Part shown: piece by piece, positions 16,131 through 25,171 of the stretch | How positions within the stretch are numbered: position 1 is the stretch's first letter | How the letters are laid out: each line of letters starts with the position of its first letter | DNA from: Lachnospiraceae bacterium | GTDB taxonomy: Bacteria > Bacillota_A > Clostridia > Lachnospirales > Lachnospiraceae | Assembly (NCBI GenBank): GCA_021770615.1 | Contig: JAETQR010000009.1 | Location: forward strand, 62,001 to 126,000 | DNA length: 64,000 nucleotides | Reading direction: 5' to 3' | Translations under genes and position numbers: made by a program | Notes under the pieces: generated by a model | Seen by the model: the letters and a program-made list of their open reading frames with translations, nothing else | Told to the model about the DNA's origin: nothing | Databases searched by the model: none

Positions 16131-17432
16131 ATGAAAAAGAAAACAGACATATTGATCGTTGGGAGCGGTGCGGCGGGATTGTTTTGTGCACTCAACCTTC
16201 CCAGAGATAAAAAAATAATGCTCATCACAAAAGATGATATGGAAAACAGTGATTCTTATCTGGCCCAGGGAGGGATCTGCGTCCTCAAATCCGAAGAGGA
16301 TTATGACAGCTATTATGAGGACACGATGAAAGCGGGGCATTATGAAAACCGCCAAGAATCCGTTGATATCATGATCCGTTCTTCCAGAAAAGTGATTGAC
16401 GATCTGATCTTATATGGGGTGGATTTTGAAAACGACCACGGCTCTCTGATCTTTACGAGGGAGGGAGGGCATTCCACGCCACGTATTTTATTTCACGAGG
16501 ATATAACGGGAAAAGAAATAACCACAAAACTTCTAGCGGCGGTAAAAAAACTAAAAAATGTCACGATCTGTGAGCACACTACGATGGTGGATCTGATTGC
16601 AGAAGAAAATATATGCTTTGGTGCGGTGGTGGCAGATGCGGATGAGGATATCTCCCTGATCCGGGCAGATTATACGGTACTTGCGTCCGGAGGTCTGGGT
16701 GGTTTGTATGAGCACTCGACGAATTTCAGCCATATGACAGGAGACGCTCTTGCGATCGCCATAGAAAACCGGATCGAACTTGAAAATATTGATTATATCC
16801 AGATCCATCCGACAACACTGTATTCTACGAAGCCGGGGCGCCGGTTCCTGATATCGGAATCTGTGCGCGGTGAGGGTGCGGTTTTACTGGACAAAGAGGG
16901 AAACCGGTTTGTCGATGAGCTTCTGCCGAGAGACGTTTTGACAGAAAAAGTATATGAGCAAATGGAAAAGGATGGGATGCCCTATGTGAGACTCAGCCTT
17001 GCACCGATTTCGGAGGAGGAGATAAAGGGGCATTTTCCAAATATTTATAAAAGATGTCTGGAGGAAGGCTATGATGTGACGAAGGAGCCGATTCCGGTCG
17101 TGCCAGCCCAGCATTATTTTATGGGTGGGATCTGGGTGGACTCGGACAGCAAGACGTCGATGAAGCAGTTGTTTGCAGTTGGAGAGACAAGTTGTAACGG
17201 AGTTCACGGGGCAAACCGTCTGGCGAGCAATTCGCTGTTGGAAAGTTTTGTCTTTGCGAAAAGAGCTGCCCGTAAGATCACCAGAACATATACTCATATT
17301 CCGCATGATCCGAAAGTCGATATGGGAAAATATTCCGATCTGGAGGGACTGAGGGAAAGGTATAAAGACATTGTCCTGAAGGAGATCGATCGTGTAAGGA
17401 AGAAGAGAAAGGAACAAAAAGAGAATGAATGA
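16131..17432 (+). CDS. nadB: L-aspartate oxidase
   Basis: A 433-residue FAD enzyme that oxidises aspartate to iminoaspartate for NadA. It has the N-terminal dinucleotide fold DILIVGSGAAGLFCALNLP, the flavin/substrate stretch YLAQGGICVL, THSTPRILFHEDITGK-like substrate residues (GGHSTPRILFH), and the C-terminal FAD motif VHGANRLASNSLLESFVF. It is shorter than the E. coli enzyme (about 540), lacking much of the C-terminal helical domain, as is common in Clostridia. Its stop overlaps the nadC start by 8 bp. Confidence 0.95.
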   Translation: MKKKTDILIVGSGAAGLFCALNLPRDKKIMLITKDDMENSDSYLAQGGICVLKSEEDYDSYYEDTMKAGHYENRQESVDIMIRSSRKVIDDLILYGVDFENDHGSLIFTREGGHSTPRILFHEDITGKEITTKLLAAVKKLKNVTICEHTTMVDLIAEENICFGAVVADADEDISLIRADYTVLASGGLGGLYEHSTNFSHMTGDALAIAIENRIELENIDYIQIHPTTLYSTKPGRRFLISESVRGEGAVLLDKEGNRFVDELLPRDVLTEKVYEQMEKDGMPYVRLSLAPISEEEIKGHFPNIYKRCLEEGYDVTKEPIPVVPAQHYFMGGIWVDSDSKTSMKQLFAVGETSCNGVHGANRLASNSLLESFVFAKRAARKITRTYTHIPHDPKVDMGKYSDLEGLRERYKDIVLKEIDRVRKKRKEQKENE

Positions 17433-18282
17433 GATAACGATGAAATTAAATGCAGATAAACTGATCTGGCAGGCGTTACAGGAAGATATCACGAGTGAGG
17501 ATATTACGACAAATGCAGTTATGCCGGAAGCAAAAAAAGGTGAGGTACAGCTTATATGCAAACAGGACGGGATCATCGCAGGCCTGGATGTGTTTGCGAG
17601 GGTCTTTCAGCTTCTGGATGACACAGTAGAGATTGATTTTAAATGTAAAGATGGAGATGCTGTGGCAGCCGGACAGCTGATGGCAGTTGTGACAGGAGAT
17701 ATCCGGGTTCTGCTTTCCGGTGAGAGGGTAGCGCTGAATTATCTCCAGCGGATGAGTGGGATCGCCACATATACAAACTCGATCGCAAAGCTTTTAGAAG
17801 GGGCAAGGACAAAGCTGCTTGATACGAGAAAGACGACTCCGAATATGCGTGTGTTTGAGAAATATGCGGTAAAGGTCGGAGGCGGATACAACCACAGATA
17901 TAATCTTTCTGACGGAGTGCTTTTAAAAGATAACCATATCGGAGCTGCCGGCGGAGTCAGGGAAGCTGTCCGGATGGCAAAAGAATATGCGCCTTTTGTC
18001 CGGAAAATTGAAATCGAAGTGGAAGATCTGAATATGGTCCGCGAGGCTGCAGATGCGGGTGCGGATATTATTATGTTAGATAACATGTCGCCGGAACAGA
18101 TGAAGGAAGCGATCCGGATCATAGATGGCAGGGCAGAGACAGAGTGTTCCGGAAATGTTACCAAGGAAAATGTGGAGAAGCTGATCCACATCGGCGTGGA
18201 TTATATTTCCAGTGGGGCGCTGACACATTCTGCCCCGATTCTTGATATTTCACTAAAGAATCTTCATCCTGTAGAGGGATGA
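17425..18282 (+). CDS. nadC: Nicotinate-nucleotide pyrophosphorylase (quinolinate phosphoribosyltransferase)
   Basis: A 285-residue enzyme converting quinolinate and PRPP to nicotinate mononucleotide. It shows family motifs LSGERVALNYLQRMSGIAT, LDTRKTTPNMRVFEKYAVKV, GGGYNHRYNLSDGVLLKDNH, and C-terminal ADIIMLDNMSPEQM and SGALTHSAPILDISLK. The overlap of ATGAATGA with the nadB stop indicates translational coupling; a second ATG at 17440 is possible. Confidence 0.96.
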   Translation: MNEITMKLNADKLIWQALQEDITSEDITTNAVMPEAKKGEVQLICKQDGIIAGLDVFARVFQLLDDTVEIDFKCKDGDAVAAGQLMAVVTGDIRVLLSGERVALNYLQRMSGIATYTNSIAKLLEGARTKLLDTRKTTPNMRVFEKYAVKVGGGYNHRYNLSDGVLLKDNHIGAAGGVREAVRMAKEYAPFVRKIEIEVEDLNMVREAADAGADIIMLDNMSPEQMKEAIRIIDGRAETECSGNVTKENVEKLIHIGVDYISSGALTHSAPILDISLKNLHPVEG

Positions 18283-18320
18283 GACCGGTTTTTATTATTT
18301 CACAGAAAGGTATGGTAGAT

Positions 18321-18839
18321 ATGAGCGGTAAGGAACGCCGGGACTCGATCTCGCACAGACTGCGCGAGAGCCGGGAACCGATATCGGGCACAAAACTGGC
18401 CAGAGAATTTAATGTCAGCCGTCAGGTGATCGTTCAGGATGTTGCGATACTTCGTGCTGCCCATATGGATATAATATCGACAAACAGAGGATATTTGCTG
18501 CGCAACAGCCGTGGTGGAAAAGTGAGCCGTGTATTTAAAATGTGTAATACCGATGAACAGACAGAGGATGAATTAAATACGATCGTTTACTATGGTGGCG
18601 TTGTTGAAAATGATTTTGTGAATCACAAAGTATATGGCAGAGTACAGGTTGATTTAAATATCCGCTCTGTCCGTGATGTGACGGAATTTATCCGGGGCAT
18701 AAAAAGCGGGAAATCCTCACCGCTTAAAAATATTACTTCGGATTATCATTATCATACGGTATCTGCGGACTCGGAAGAGACACTGGATCTGATTGAAAAT
18801 GCGCTGAGGGAAAAGAATTATCTGATCATTAAGAAATAA
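18321..18839 (+). CDS. niaR: Transcription repressor NiaR (nicotinate-responsive)
   Basis: A regulator of about 172 residues, with an N-terminal HTH_11 domain (SGTKLAREFNVSRQVIVQD) and a C-terminal 3H domain. The 3H histidines are visible in NDFVNHKVYGRVQV, and YHYHTVSADSEETLDLIE carries the last pair. NiaR binds niacin and represses NAD synthesis and niacin uptake genes, so the operon is probably self-regulating. The frame is open from 18279, overlapping the nadC stop; ATG 18312 and 18321 lie closer to an AAAGG, and I favour the MSGKERRDSI start at 18321. A terminator follows 5 bp after the stop. Confidence 0.9.
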   Translation: MSGKERRDSISHRLRESREPISGTKLAREFNVSRQVIVQDVAILRAAHMDIISTNRGYLLRNSRGGKVSRVFKMCNTDEQTEDELNTIVYYGGVVENDFVNHKVYGRVQVDLNIRSVRDVTEFIRGIKSGKSSPLKNITSDYHYHTVSADSEETLDLIENALREKNYLIIKK

Positions 18840-18843
18840 AAAT

Positions 18844-18873
18844 GATAAAGGACTGCCGTCGCAGTCCTTTATC
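18844..18873 (+). terminator. Terminator of the nad operon
   Basis: GATAAAGGACTGC and GCAGTCCTTTATC form a perfect 13-bp stem around CGTC. The T run is short. Confidence 0.85.
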
Positions 18874-19186
18874 TGAAAGAGGAGTTTTATGAAAAAATAT
18901 CAAAAATAAGAAAATTGCCAAAAAGTTAAGTGGTTTATAAGTTATGTTTATCAACTTATGAACTAAGTATAAGATGAAAATGTGAAGAAACGATGTTCAA
19001 ATATTCTAAAAATTGTGAACGTTCTGTAAAAAGTAAGTCATATTTCAAAGATTTTCTCGTTCTGTGGAGTTGGAAAGAAGCCAGAGAAAATGGCAGAAGG
19101 ATGGAAAAATATTGTAATCAACACGAAATTATGATAAAATTAATATAGTGCAAAGCATCTTTATACAAAATGGGGGAATCATAACT
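18874..19186 (+). other. Leader region with chemoreceptor promoter
   Basis: AT-rich and without a credible gene. A promoter, TTGTAA (19112-19117) and TAAAAT (19135-19140) with 17-bp spacing, lies about 47 bp before the chemoreceptor start. A hexacodon frame after GGAG at 18879 is too short to call. Confidence 0.55.
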
Positions 19187-20539
19187 GTGAAAAAAGGAAA
19201 AAATGAAAAAAATGGACAAATGATGAGGGTGGAAAAAGAGTTGTCAGTCAAACGTTTTTTACATATGCAGTTTATTAAGATTGGTGTCATCGTTGGAATC
19301 GCTATGGGAATCCTTGGTATATTTGCCATATATGAAGGAGTAGAGCTGGCTCGGTATAATAGTGAAGAGCATAATCTGAGTGTGGGACAGCAGACGACGA
19401 TGACGGTGGTTCTTATCGGTGTGGTGGTCGTTATCAGCATTCTTTTGATCGACAAACTTTTGAATCGGATCGCACTTAAGACGATAAGCAGGATCAGTGA
19501 TCCGGTTGGCATCATGGATGATGTGATGAAGGATTTTGCTGCCGGGAAACTTGGCAAGAAGATAGAGTATGATATGTCAGATGAATTTTCGAATATGATG
19601 ACGAATGCAACACTTGCTATGACGGAATTGAAAACATACATTAATGATATATCTGATACGTTACAGGAGATCAGTGATAAAAATATGGATATCGGTGTGG
19701 AGCGGGAGTATATCGGAGATTTTTCCCGGATCCATACTTCCCTTGTCAGTATTATTGAGAGTTTAAATAATATGATCTATGAGATGCGGGCATCTTTTGT
19801 GCAGGTGAGAGATGGTGCAGGTTCTCTTGCAGAGACGGCACAGTCTATGGCGGACGGAGCAGAGCAGCAGTCGGTAGATATTAAGGAACTTGTGGATCAT
19901 ATCGAGAAGGTTTCCGGGACAGTCCATAAAAATGCGATAGCTGCCCAGGGTGTAGAAACGCTTTCACATTCTTCGACGGAGAAGATGGAAGAGGGCGGGG
20001 AGAAGATGAACGAACTCGCAGAGGCGATGGATCAGATCCGTGAAGAGTCAAATGAGATTGCAAGTATCATTGAAGTCATCACAGGGATAGCCGCCCAGAC
20101 AAATCTGCTTGCGCTCAATGCCTCGATCGAGGCAGCACGCGCCGGGGAGCACGGAAAAGGATTTGCGGTAGTGGCGAGTGAGATCGGTGCATTAGCCAGT
20201 TCCAGTGCGGAAGCTGCCTAGAATATTACTGAGCTGATCCAAAAGAGTATTGCAGCTGTGGATCATGGTGTTGCGATCACAAACGAAACAGTTGAGATGC
20301 TTGAGGGCATTTCGGAAATATCTGCTGAAATAGCTCACAATATTACAGATATTACAGATGAGAGTAAAAATCAGGATGATTATCTGAAGGGTATGTTGGA
20401 TAACGCCAATGATATAGCTGCGGTCATTGACCAGAATACAGCGGCGGCACAGGAAAGTTCCGCACTTTCAGAACAGTTGCTTGGATATGCCGACAATGTT
20501 ATGTCATTGATCGAACAATATAAGATCCGTGAGAGATAA
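19187..20539 (+). pseudogene. Methyl-accepting chemotaxis protein interrupted by an amber codon
   Basis: The frame starts at GTG 19187 (GGGGG 9 nt upstream). It has two membrane helices ([20 protein letters not shown] and [20 protein letters not shown]) with only about 30 residues between them, a HAMP region, and the signalling tip [20 protein letters not shown]. The codon after SSSAEAA is TAG at 20219-20221, where relatives have Ala-Lys or Ala-Arg, and the frame continues unbroken (NITELIQKSIAAVDHGVAIT) to 20539. One AAG-to-TAG change explains it. The 344-residue truncated product would lack the returning half of the signalling hairpin. It is a recent pseudogene, a sequencing error or a readthrough case. 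Confidence 0.85.
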
Positions 20540-20563
20540 ATAGATACCGGAAGAAACGAAGTT

Positions 20564-20596
20564 AAGGCCCGTGATTTTTCAGTCGGGCCTTTTGTC
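20564..20596 (+). terminator. Rho-independent terminator
   Basis: AAGGCCCG pairs with CGGGCCTT around a loop of about 14 nt, followed by TTTGTC. Confidence 0.8.
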
Positions 20597-20740
20597 ATTT
20601 TTATCGTGTGCCGTTTTTTGGTCATGCAACAAATATGATACAATTTGTATGTAAAATGATCCTGATATTTTTTCAATGGCGCAGGACAAAACAGGATTCA
20701 AACCGGCGCCGTTGAACCAGGAGAGGACGGGATATACAAA

Positions 20741-21400
20741 ATGATAAGGATATTGATCGCAGAGGATGAAAAACCGATTTCCAATTTGGTTGCCATGAGT
20801 TTAAAAAATGCCGGATATGAGTGTGAATGTGTATATGACGGAATGAGTGCGGCAGATCTGATCGAGACCAACCACTATGACCTGATTCTGTTGGATATCA
20901 TGCTTCCGCAGGTGAATGGATATGAGCTGATGGAATATATACGGCCGATGGGGATACCGGTTATTTTTTTGACGGCGAAGACCTCCGTGATGGATAAGGT
21001 CAGGGGGCTTGGGATGGGAGCAGAGGATTATCTGGCAAAGCCATTTGAGATTGTGGAACTTTTGGCAAGGGTGGAAGTCGTGCTGCGGCGTTACAATAAA
21101 AATGAAACAATTTACCGGGTGGGTGATCTGGAGGTAGACACGCTTTGCCGCATCGTAAAGAAGAATGGAGCAGCAGTGTCATTGACAAATAAAGAATATG
21201 AACTTTTGCTTTTATTTATCCGCAATAAAAACATTGCCCTGTTTCGGGAAGTTATCTACGAAAAAATATGGGAAAAGGAGTATGATGGGGAGAGCCGGAC
21301 AGTAGATCTTCATGTACAGCGTCTGAAAAAGAAACTTGGTTGGGAGGGAAAGATCAAAACGATCTATAAGGTGGGATACAGACTGGAGGTAGCGGATTGA
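20741..21400 (+). CDS. OmpR-family response regulator
   Basis: A 219-residue regulator. The receiver domain has the acidic pocket AEDE near residue 9, phosphoacceptor Asp 52 in YDLILLDIMLP, Thr in VIFLTAKTS and Lys in EDYLAKPFEIVELLARV. The C-terminal winged helix shows LTNKEYELLLLFIRN and SRTVDLHVQRLKKKLG. It is co-transcribed with the kinase that follows by a 4-bp TTGA overlap. The target genes are unknown; the neighbouring membrane protein and C39-like peptidase are candidates by position. Confidence 0.94.
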   Translation: MIRILIAEDEKPISNLVAMSLKNAGYECECVYDGMSAADLIETNHYDLILLDIMLPQVNGYELMEYIRPMGIPVIFLTAKTSVMDKVRGLGMGAEDYLAKPFEIVELLARVEVVLRRYNKNETIYRVGDLEVDTLCRIVKKNGAAVSLTNKEYELLLLFIRNKNIALFREVIYEKIWEKEYDGESRTVDLHVQRLKKKLGWEGKIKTIYKVGYRLEVAD

Positions 21401-22809
21401 AGATTACATGGAAAATATTTTTTTCAACAGTATTTGCCATGACAGTGACGTTTTGTATTGCAGGATGGTTTCTTATCTCTGCCTTTTTTGAGTCGGGCTA
21501 TAACAGGGCGGTTGATAGTGCTGTGGATATAAGCCGCATGTTTTTGCGTGCCTTTGGTAATTATATGGTGACGGTGTCGGATGAAGATGAGGAGATCGAC
21601 CGGAATATCAACGCCCTTGCAGCCGATCTGAGGGAAGAAAATATCCATATTTATATTAAGAAAGAAGATGGGACAGAAGTGTTTTCTGATGTTCCTTTTG
21701 AGGTGGAGTTTACAGATGCGGATACTGATATGGGAGAGGAGATTACATATCTTCTTGTAAAAAAAGGGGAGGAGTATTACATTCAGATAAATAGCAGTAT
21801 CCGGGTGGAAGACATACGATATCTTCTGGTGACATTTCACAATGTAACCGGATTGTTTTACGAACGACAGGAGCATATGGGGATTTATAACCGCTTTTTG
21901 TTGTGGTTTCTTTTGATGAATGGGATCATCAGCTGGATCCTGGCGAGGATCATTGTAAAACCGATCCGGAACATATCCCAGAGTGCAAAAAAGATAGCAG
22001 ACGGAAATCTCGAATGCCGCATTTCTATCCGGAATCAGGATGAAATTGGTGATATGGCGGTAAATTTTAACCGGATGGCAGAACATCTTTCCGGGAAGAT
22101 ATTGGAGTTAGAAGATGCCGCCAGACGACAGGAAGAGTTTGTGGGGAGCTTCGCCCATGAATTAAAGACTCCTCTTACCTCGATCATTGGTTATGCAGAT
22201 CTGCTGCGTTCAAACAGGCAGACAGAAGAAGAACAGTTTATGTGTGCGAATTATATTTTTCATGAGGGAAAGCGACTGGAGGCGTTGTCTCTCCGTCTGC
22301 TTGAATTGATCGTTCTGGAAAAAAAGGAACTTATGTTAAAAAGAATCAGTGTAGAGGAAATGTTTCATGAGATTGAGGGAGCGATGGCTCCTGTTATGGA
22401 AGAAGAGGGGATTCGATTTGTTTGTGAGGCTGATGAGGGTGTTTTGTGTGTTGAACCGGAATTGATCTGTTCTGTGATCACAAACCTTATTGATAATGCA
22501 AGAAAATCAGGATGCCAGACGATCTGTCTCCATGGAATTCAGGATAAGGAGCAGTATTTTATCGATGTCTGTGACGACGGAAGAGGGATGCCGGAAGAGG
22601 AATTGGGACGGATCACGGAAGCTTTCTATATGGTAGATAAATCAAGAAGCAGAGAGCAGGGAGGGGCCGGACTTGGACTGGCAATCTGCAGCAGGATCAT
22701 GGAGCTCCACGGCGCAGAACTTGTATTTCAGAGTAAGGTTGGTGAGGGGACAAAGGCCAGGTTAAAATTTTTATCGTCAGAGCAGGAGGAGAATGTAGAT
22801 GAAAAATAA
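21397..22809 (+). CDS. Sensor histidine kinase
   Basis: A 470-residue membrane kinase: TM1 at about residues 9-30, an extracytoplasmic sensor of about 130 residues, TM2 at about 166-186 (FLLWFLLMNGIISWILARII), a HAMP domain, HisKA with His 254 in GSFAHELKTPLTSIIGYADL, and HATPase with the N-box NLIDNARKSG and G-boxes DDGRGMPEEE and GGAGLGLAIC. Start TTG 21397 overlaps the regulator stop and follows GGAGG by 6 nt. It phosphorylates the upstream OmpR-type regulator. Confidence 0.94.
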   Translation: MKITWKIFFSTVFAMTVTFCIAGWFLISAFFESGYNRAVDSAVDISRMFLRAFGNYMVTVSDEDEEIDRNINALAADLREENIHIYIKKEDGTEVFSDVPFEVEFTDADTDMGEEITYLLVKKGEEYYIQINSSIRVEDIRYLLVTFHNVTGLFYERQEHMGIYNRFLLWFLLMNGIISWILARIIVKPIRNISQSAKKIADGNLECRISIRNQDEIGDMAVNFNRMAEHLSGKILELEDAARRQEEFVGSFAHELKTPLTSIIGYADLLRSNRQTEEEQFMCANYIFHEGKRLEALSLRLLELIVLEKKELMLKRISVEEMFHEIEGAMAPVMEEEGIRFVCEADEGVLCVEPELICSVITNLIDNARKSGCQTICLHGIQDKEQYFIDVCDDGRGMPEEELGRITEAFYMVDKSRSREQGGAGLGLAICSRIMELHGAELVFQSKVGEGTKARLKFLSSEQEENVDEK

Positions 22810-23548
22810 AATGAATCCTATCAAAAGGGCGGTTATCATTTTGTTCCTCTTTCTGGGTATAGGAATGTGCCTCTGGCTGCCTTCTAAATTATTTGCAATC
22901 GGAGACCGTCAGAAGATGGGGGAAGTACAAAGTCAGAAGGCAGAGCAGATCGTAGTGCAAAGTCACAATCAGGTTTCTTTGGAGGAGAAGTTTAAACTGC
23001 TTTATGACCGTCTGGACGATCTGAGAATGATTTCTGTAGAAAGCAAACCGGAAGAGCAGAACAGAATGTGGGAAATGGCAAAGGAGCAGATTTCTCTTTT
23101 GAAAAAAAATAAAGCGATCCCCCAAGGACTTGATCCGGAGGCAAAGAAGCAGTCACTCCAGAGATATTTTCTGATGGACGCCAAGAAGCCTGAGATCAGT
23201 ATGTATTTCTGGACTCTGTACATCGGGGATGAGGATATGGAGATTTCGTTTGGGATGGAAGAGGAATCCGGGAAAGTTCTCATATTTAACCTGTGTAAAT
23301 TCCGGAAACAAGTGAACGAACAAAAAATCGGGAATGGATTTGCTGCCTATCTGCAGCCGGAGATAAACTGGTATGAGGAACAAATGCCGGAATCATATTA
23401 TATTTGTTACAATGCCGGATATGCAATCTGTACAGGGGTATTTGGATATGAACATTTTGGCCAGTATTCTTCCTGGTATCCCGGAGTTCTTTATGATGAA
23501 GCGGCAGGACGCTCTTATACGAAGGGATATGGGACGATTTCAGACTAA
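22799..23548 (+). CDS. Membrane-anchored protein of the two-component operon
   Basis: A 249-residue protein with one N-terminal hydrophobic segment at about residues 11-32 (AVIILFLFLGIGMCLWLPSK), then an extracytoplasmic domain rich in Lys, Glu and aromatic residues (NWYEEQMPESYYICYNAGYA). The start overlaps the kinase gene by 11 bp. I do not recognise the family. As third gene of the operon, it may modulate the kinase's sensor or be an output. Confidence 0.7.
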   Translation: MKNKMNPIKRAVIILFLFLGIGMCLWLPSKLFAIGDRQKMGEVQSQKAEQIVVQSHNQVSLEEKFKLLYDRLDDLRMISVESKPEEQNRMWEMAKEQISLLKKNKAIPQGLDPEAKKQSLQRYFLMDAKKPEISMYFWTLYIGDEDMEISFGMEEESGKVLIFNLCKFRKQVNEQKIGNGFAAYLQPEINWYEEQMPESYYICYNAGYAICTGVFGYEHFGQYSSWYPGVLYDEAAGRSYTKGYGTISD

Positions 23549-23689
23549 GTTGTGGATCGGTTTATCATGCTATAGAATTGCCCGGGTGTTTTTTAGTAAG
23601 GGAAACAAATAAGATACAATATCTGTTTATACTGTAATCATCATCAGCTCGTTGGCGTTGCCTGAGCTGTCTGACAGGAGAGATGCAGA

Positions 23690-24619
23690 ATGGACAGAAG
23701 ACGGAGGCTCAACCGGAAAAAGGAAAGAAACAGAAAAATAAAAAGAAATTTATTTGTGATCAGTGTAATTGTGATCGCAGGAGTCGGTGCATGTACAAAG
23801 CGGGCCGAATATGAGGAAGAATCGATGAGGGCTTCGGCAGAGATAAAGGAGGGCCGCAACAATAACGGCACGAATCATGCCGGAGAAGAAAAAGAGCCCG
23901 ATGAGCAGGAAATCCGGCGGTTACTTGCAAAAGATGAATTCGGCCAGGAATTGGAAAAGCTCTATCGCAGGGAAAAACGGGTGGGAGAGATCATTCGCAA
24001 CCGCAAAAGCTATCCCGATAAGCTGATTGAGACACTGATCAAATATCCGGAGACGATCGAATATGTACTGGGATATCCGCACAGGGGAGATCCCGATGAG
24101 TTGATCAATATTTCGGATGAGGTACAGAAAGGGAGCATCCCATTGTTTATACAGTGGGATAAACGGTGGGGCTACCGTTCTTATGGTGACAGCATGATCG
24201 GGATCACTGGTTGTGGTCCTACATGTCTGTCCATGGTCGTGACGGGATTGACGGGGAATAAGCAGTGGAACCCGGCAAAGATGGCACAGTACAGTGAACG
24301 AAATGGTTACTGGGTGAAAGGAACCGGAACGGGATGGGAACTGATGGGAGCAGGCGCAGAGCAGTTTGGCCTTACCGTGAGCAGAGTGCCGCTTTCCGGC
24401 GGAACGATCTACCGGGAACTGATGAATGGGCATCCGGTCATATGCAGTATGAAGCCGGGGGATTTTACTTATACCGGACACTTTATCGTGTTGACGGGAA
24501 TCGATCAGGAAGGAAAGGTTTTACTCAATGATCCGAACAGCCGTGTGCGCAGTGAAAAAACGTGGGAGATGGAGCGGATACAGGAGCAGATCAAGAGTGC
24601 GTGGGCGTATTCGGTGTGA
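23690..24619 (+). CDS. C39-like cysteine peptidase, membrane anchored
   Basis: A 309-residue protein with a very basic N-terminus (MDRRRRLNRKKERNRKIKRN), a hydrophobic anchor (LFVISVIVIAGVGACTK), a charged spacer and a C-terminal C39_2-type papain-fold domain. Family landmarks are IPLFIQWDKRWG, the catalytic Cys region GITGCGPTCLSMV near residue 180, His in YTGHFIVLTGID and Asp/Asn in VLLNDPNSRV. Unlike C39 peptidases of bacteriocin exporters, there is no ABC transporter; these stand-alone members are thought to act outside the cell. The substrate is unknown. The stop lies only about 9 bp before palindromic element C. Confidence 0.85.
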   Translation: MDRRRRLNRKKERNRKIKRNLFVISVIVIAGVGACTKRAEYEEESMRASAEIKEGRNNNGTNHAGEEKEPDEQEIRRLLAKDEFGQELEKLYRREKRVGEIIRNRKSYPDKLIETLIKYPETIEYVLGYPHRGDPDELINISDEVQKGSIPLFIQWDKRWGYRSYGDSMIGITGCGPTCLSMVVTGLTGNKQWNPAKMAQYSERNGYWVKGTGTGWELMGAGAEQFGLTVSRVPLSGGTIYRELMNGHPVICSMKPGDFTYTGHFIVLTGIDQEGKVLLNDPNSRVRSEKTWEMERIQEQIKSAWAYSV

Positions 24620-24627
24620 GGCAGATG

Positions 24628-24811
24628 GGGGGGGTATAGGTTCCGTATCCAGAGAGGTATTCTGCTCACAGGCATGGGCGCTCCCGCTCTATAAAAACGT
24701 AGCGGTAAGGGCGTGGAGAAGTGCATGTTTATGCACTCCTCCACGCCTCTTACCGACGCTTTTATAACCCATGCTTATGAGCAGAATACCTCTTTGGATA
24801 CTGCAACCCCA
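24628..24811. repeat. Long palindromic element C (copy 3 of 3)
   Basis: About 184 bp directly after the C39 gene. The arms 24645-24668 (GTATCCAGAGAGGTATTCTG and CTCA) and 24778-24801 match in 23 of 24 positions. Inner CATGGG and CCCATG continue the pairing. The core 24680-24766 contains CGTAGCGGTAAGGGCGTGGA against TCCACGCCTCTTACCGACG with a GTGCA...TGCAC tip. It shares with elements A and B the blocks GCTCCCGCT, GTAGCGGTA and ACCGACG, in the same orientation as element B. The arms are unrelated to the arms of A and B. It is shorter than A and B and may be an older or simpler copy. Confidence 0.78.
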
Positions 24812-25171
24812 TAAAAGTAGTCACTGGCTAAATGGAAACTGCTAACTGGCGTTTAATAGTTTTTCCATATTACACAAAACGATTGGACAAGATATTGAAG
24901 TATATTAAAAGATATGGTATTCGGTTTTATGTTGTTGAGAGCAACAAATCGGGATTAAAACAAGGGGCATCACTTAGTGTGATATGCCCCCTTACTTTAT
25001 GAAATATATTTTTCTCTTGTTGCGACACAACAATCATGTTAAAATAAATCAAAAATGAAATTCTCAAGGAGTCCAATCGCAATATGAAAACTGATTGAAA
25101 GATAAATGTCTTTAGTGTATAATTTCAAAGAAAATGAATTAGAAATAGATTAATTAGTTGAGGTGATTTGT
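24812..25171. other. AT-rich spacer with one hairpin
   Basis: No gene seen. A hairpin at 24962-24994 (AAGGGGCATCAC with GTGATATGCCCC) is followed on the minus strand by TTGTTTT, so it could stop leftward transcription. The rest is low-complexity AT-rich sequence leading into the long AT-rich gene. Confidence 0.5.

Noticed and set aside
20219..20221. Pyrrolysine or other recoding of the amber codon
   Set aside because: No pyl genes or special downstream signal in the window; a point mutation is simpler.
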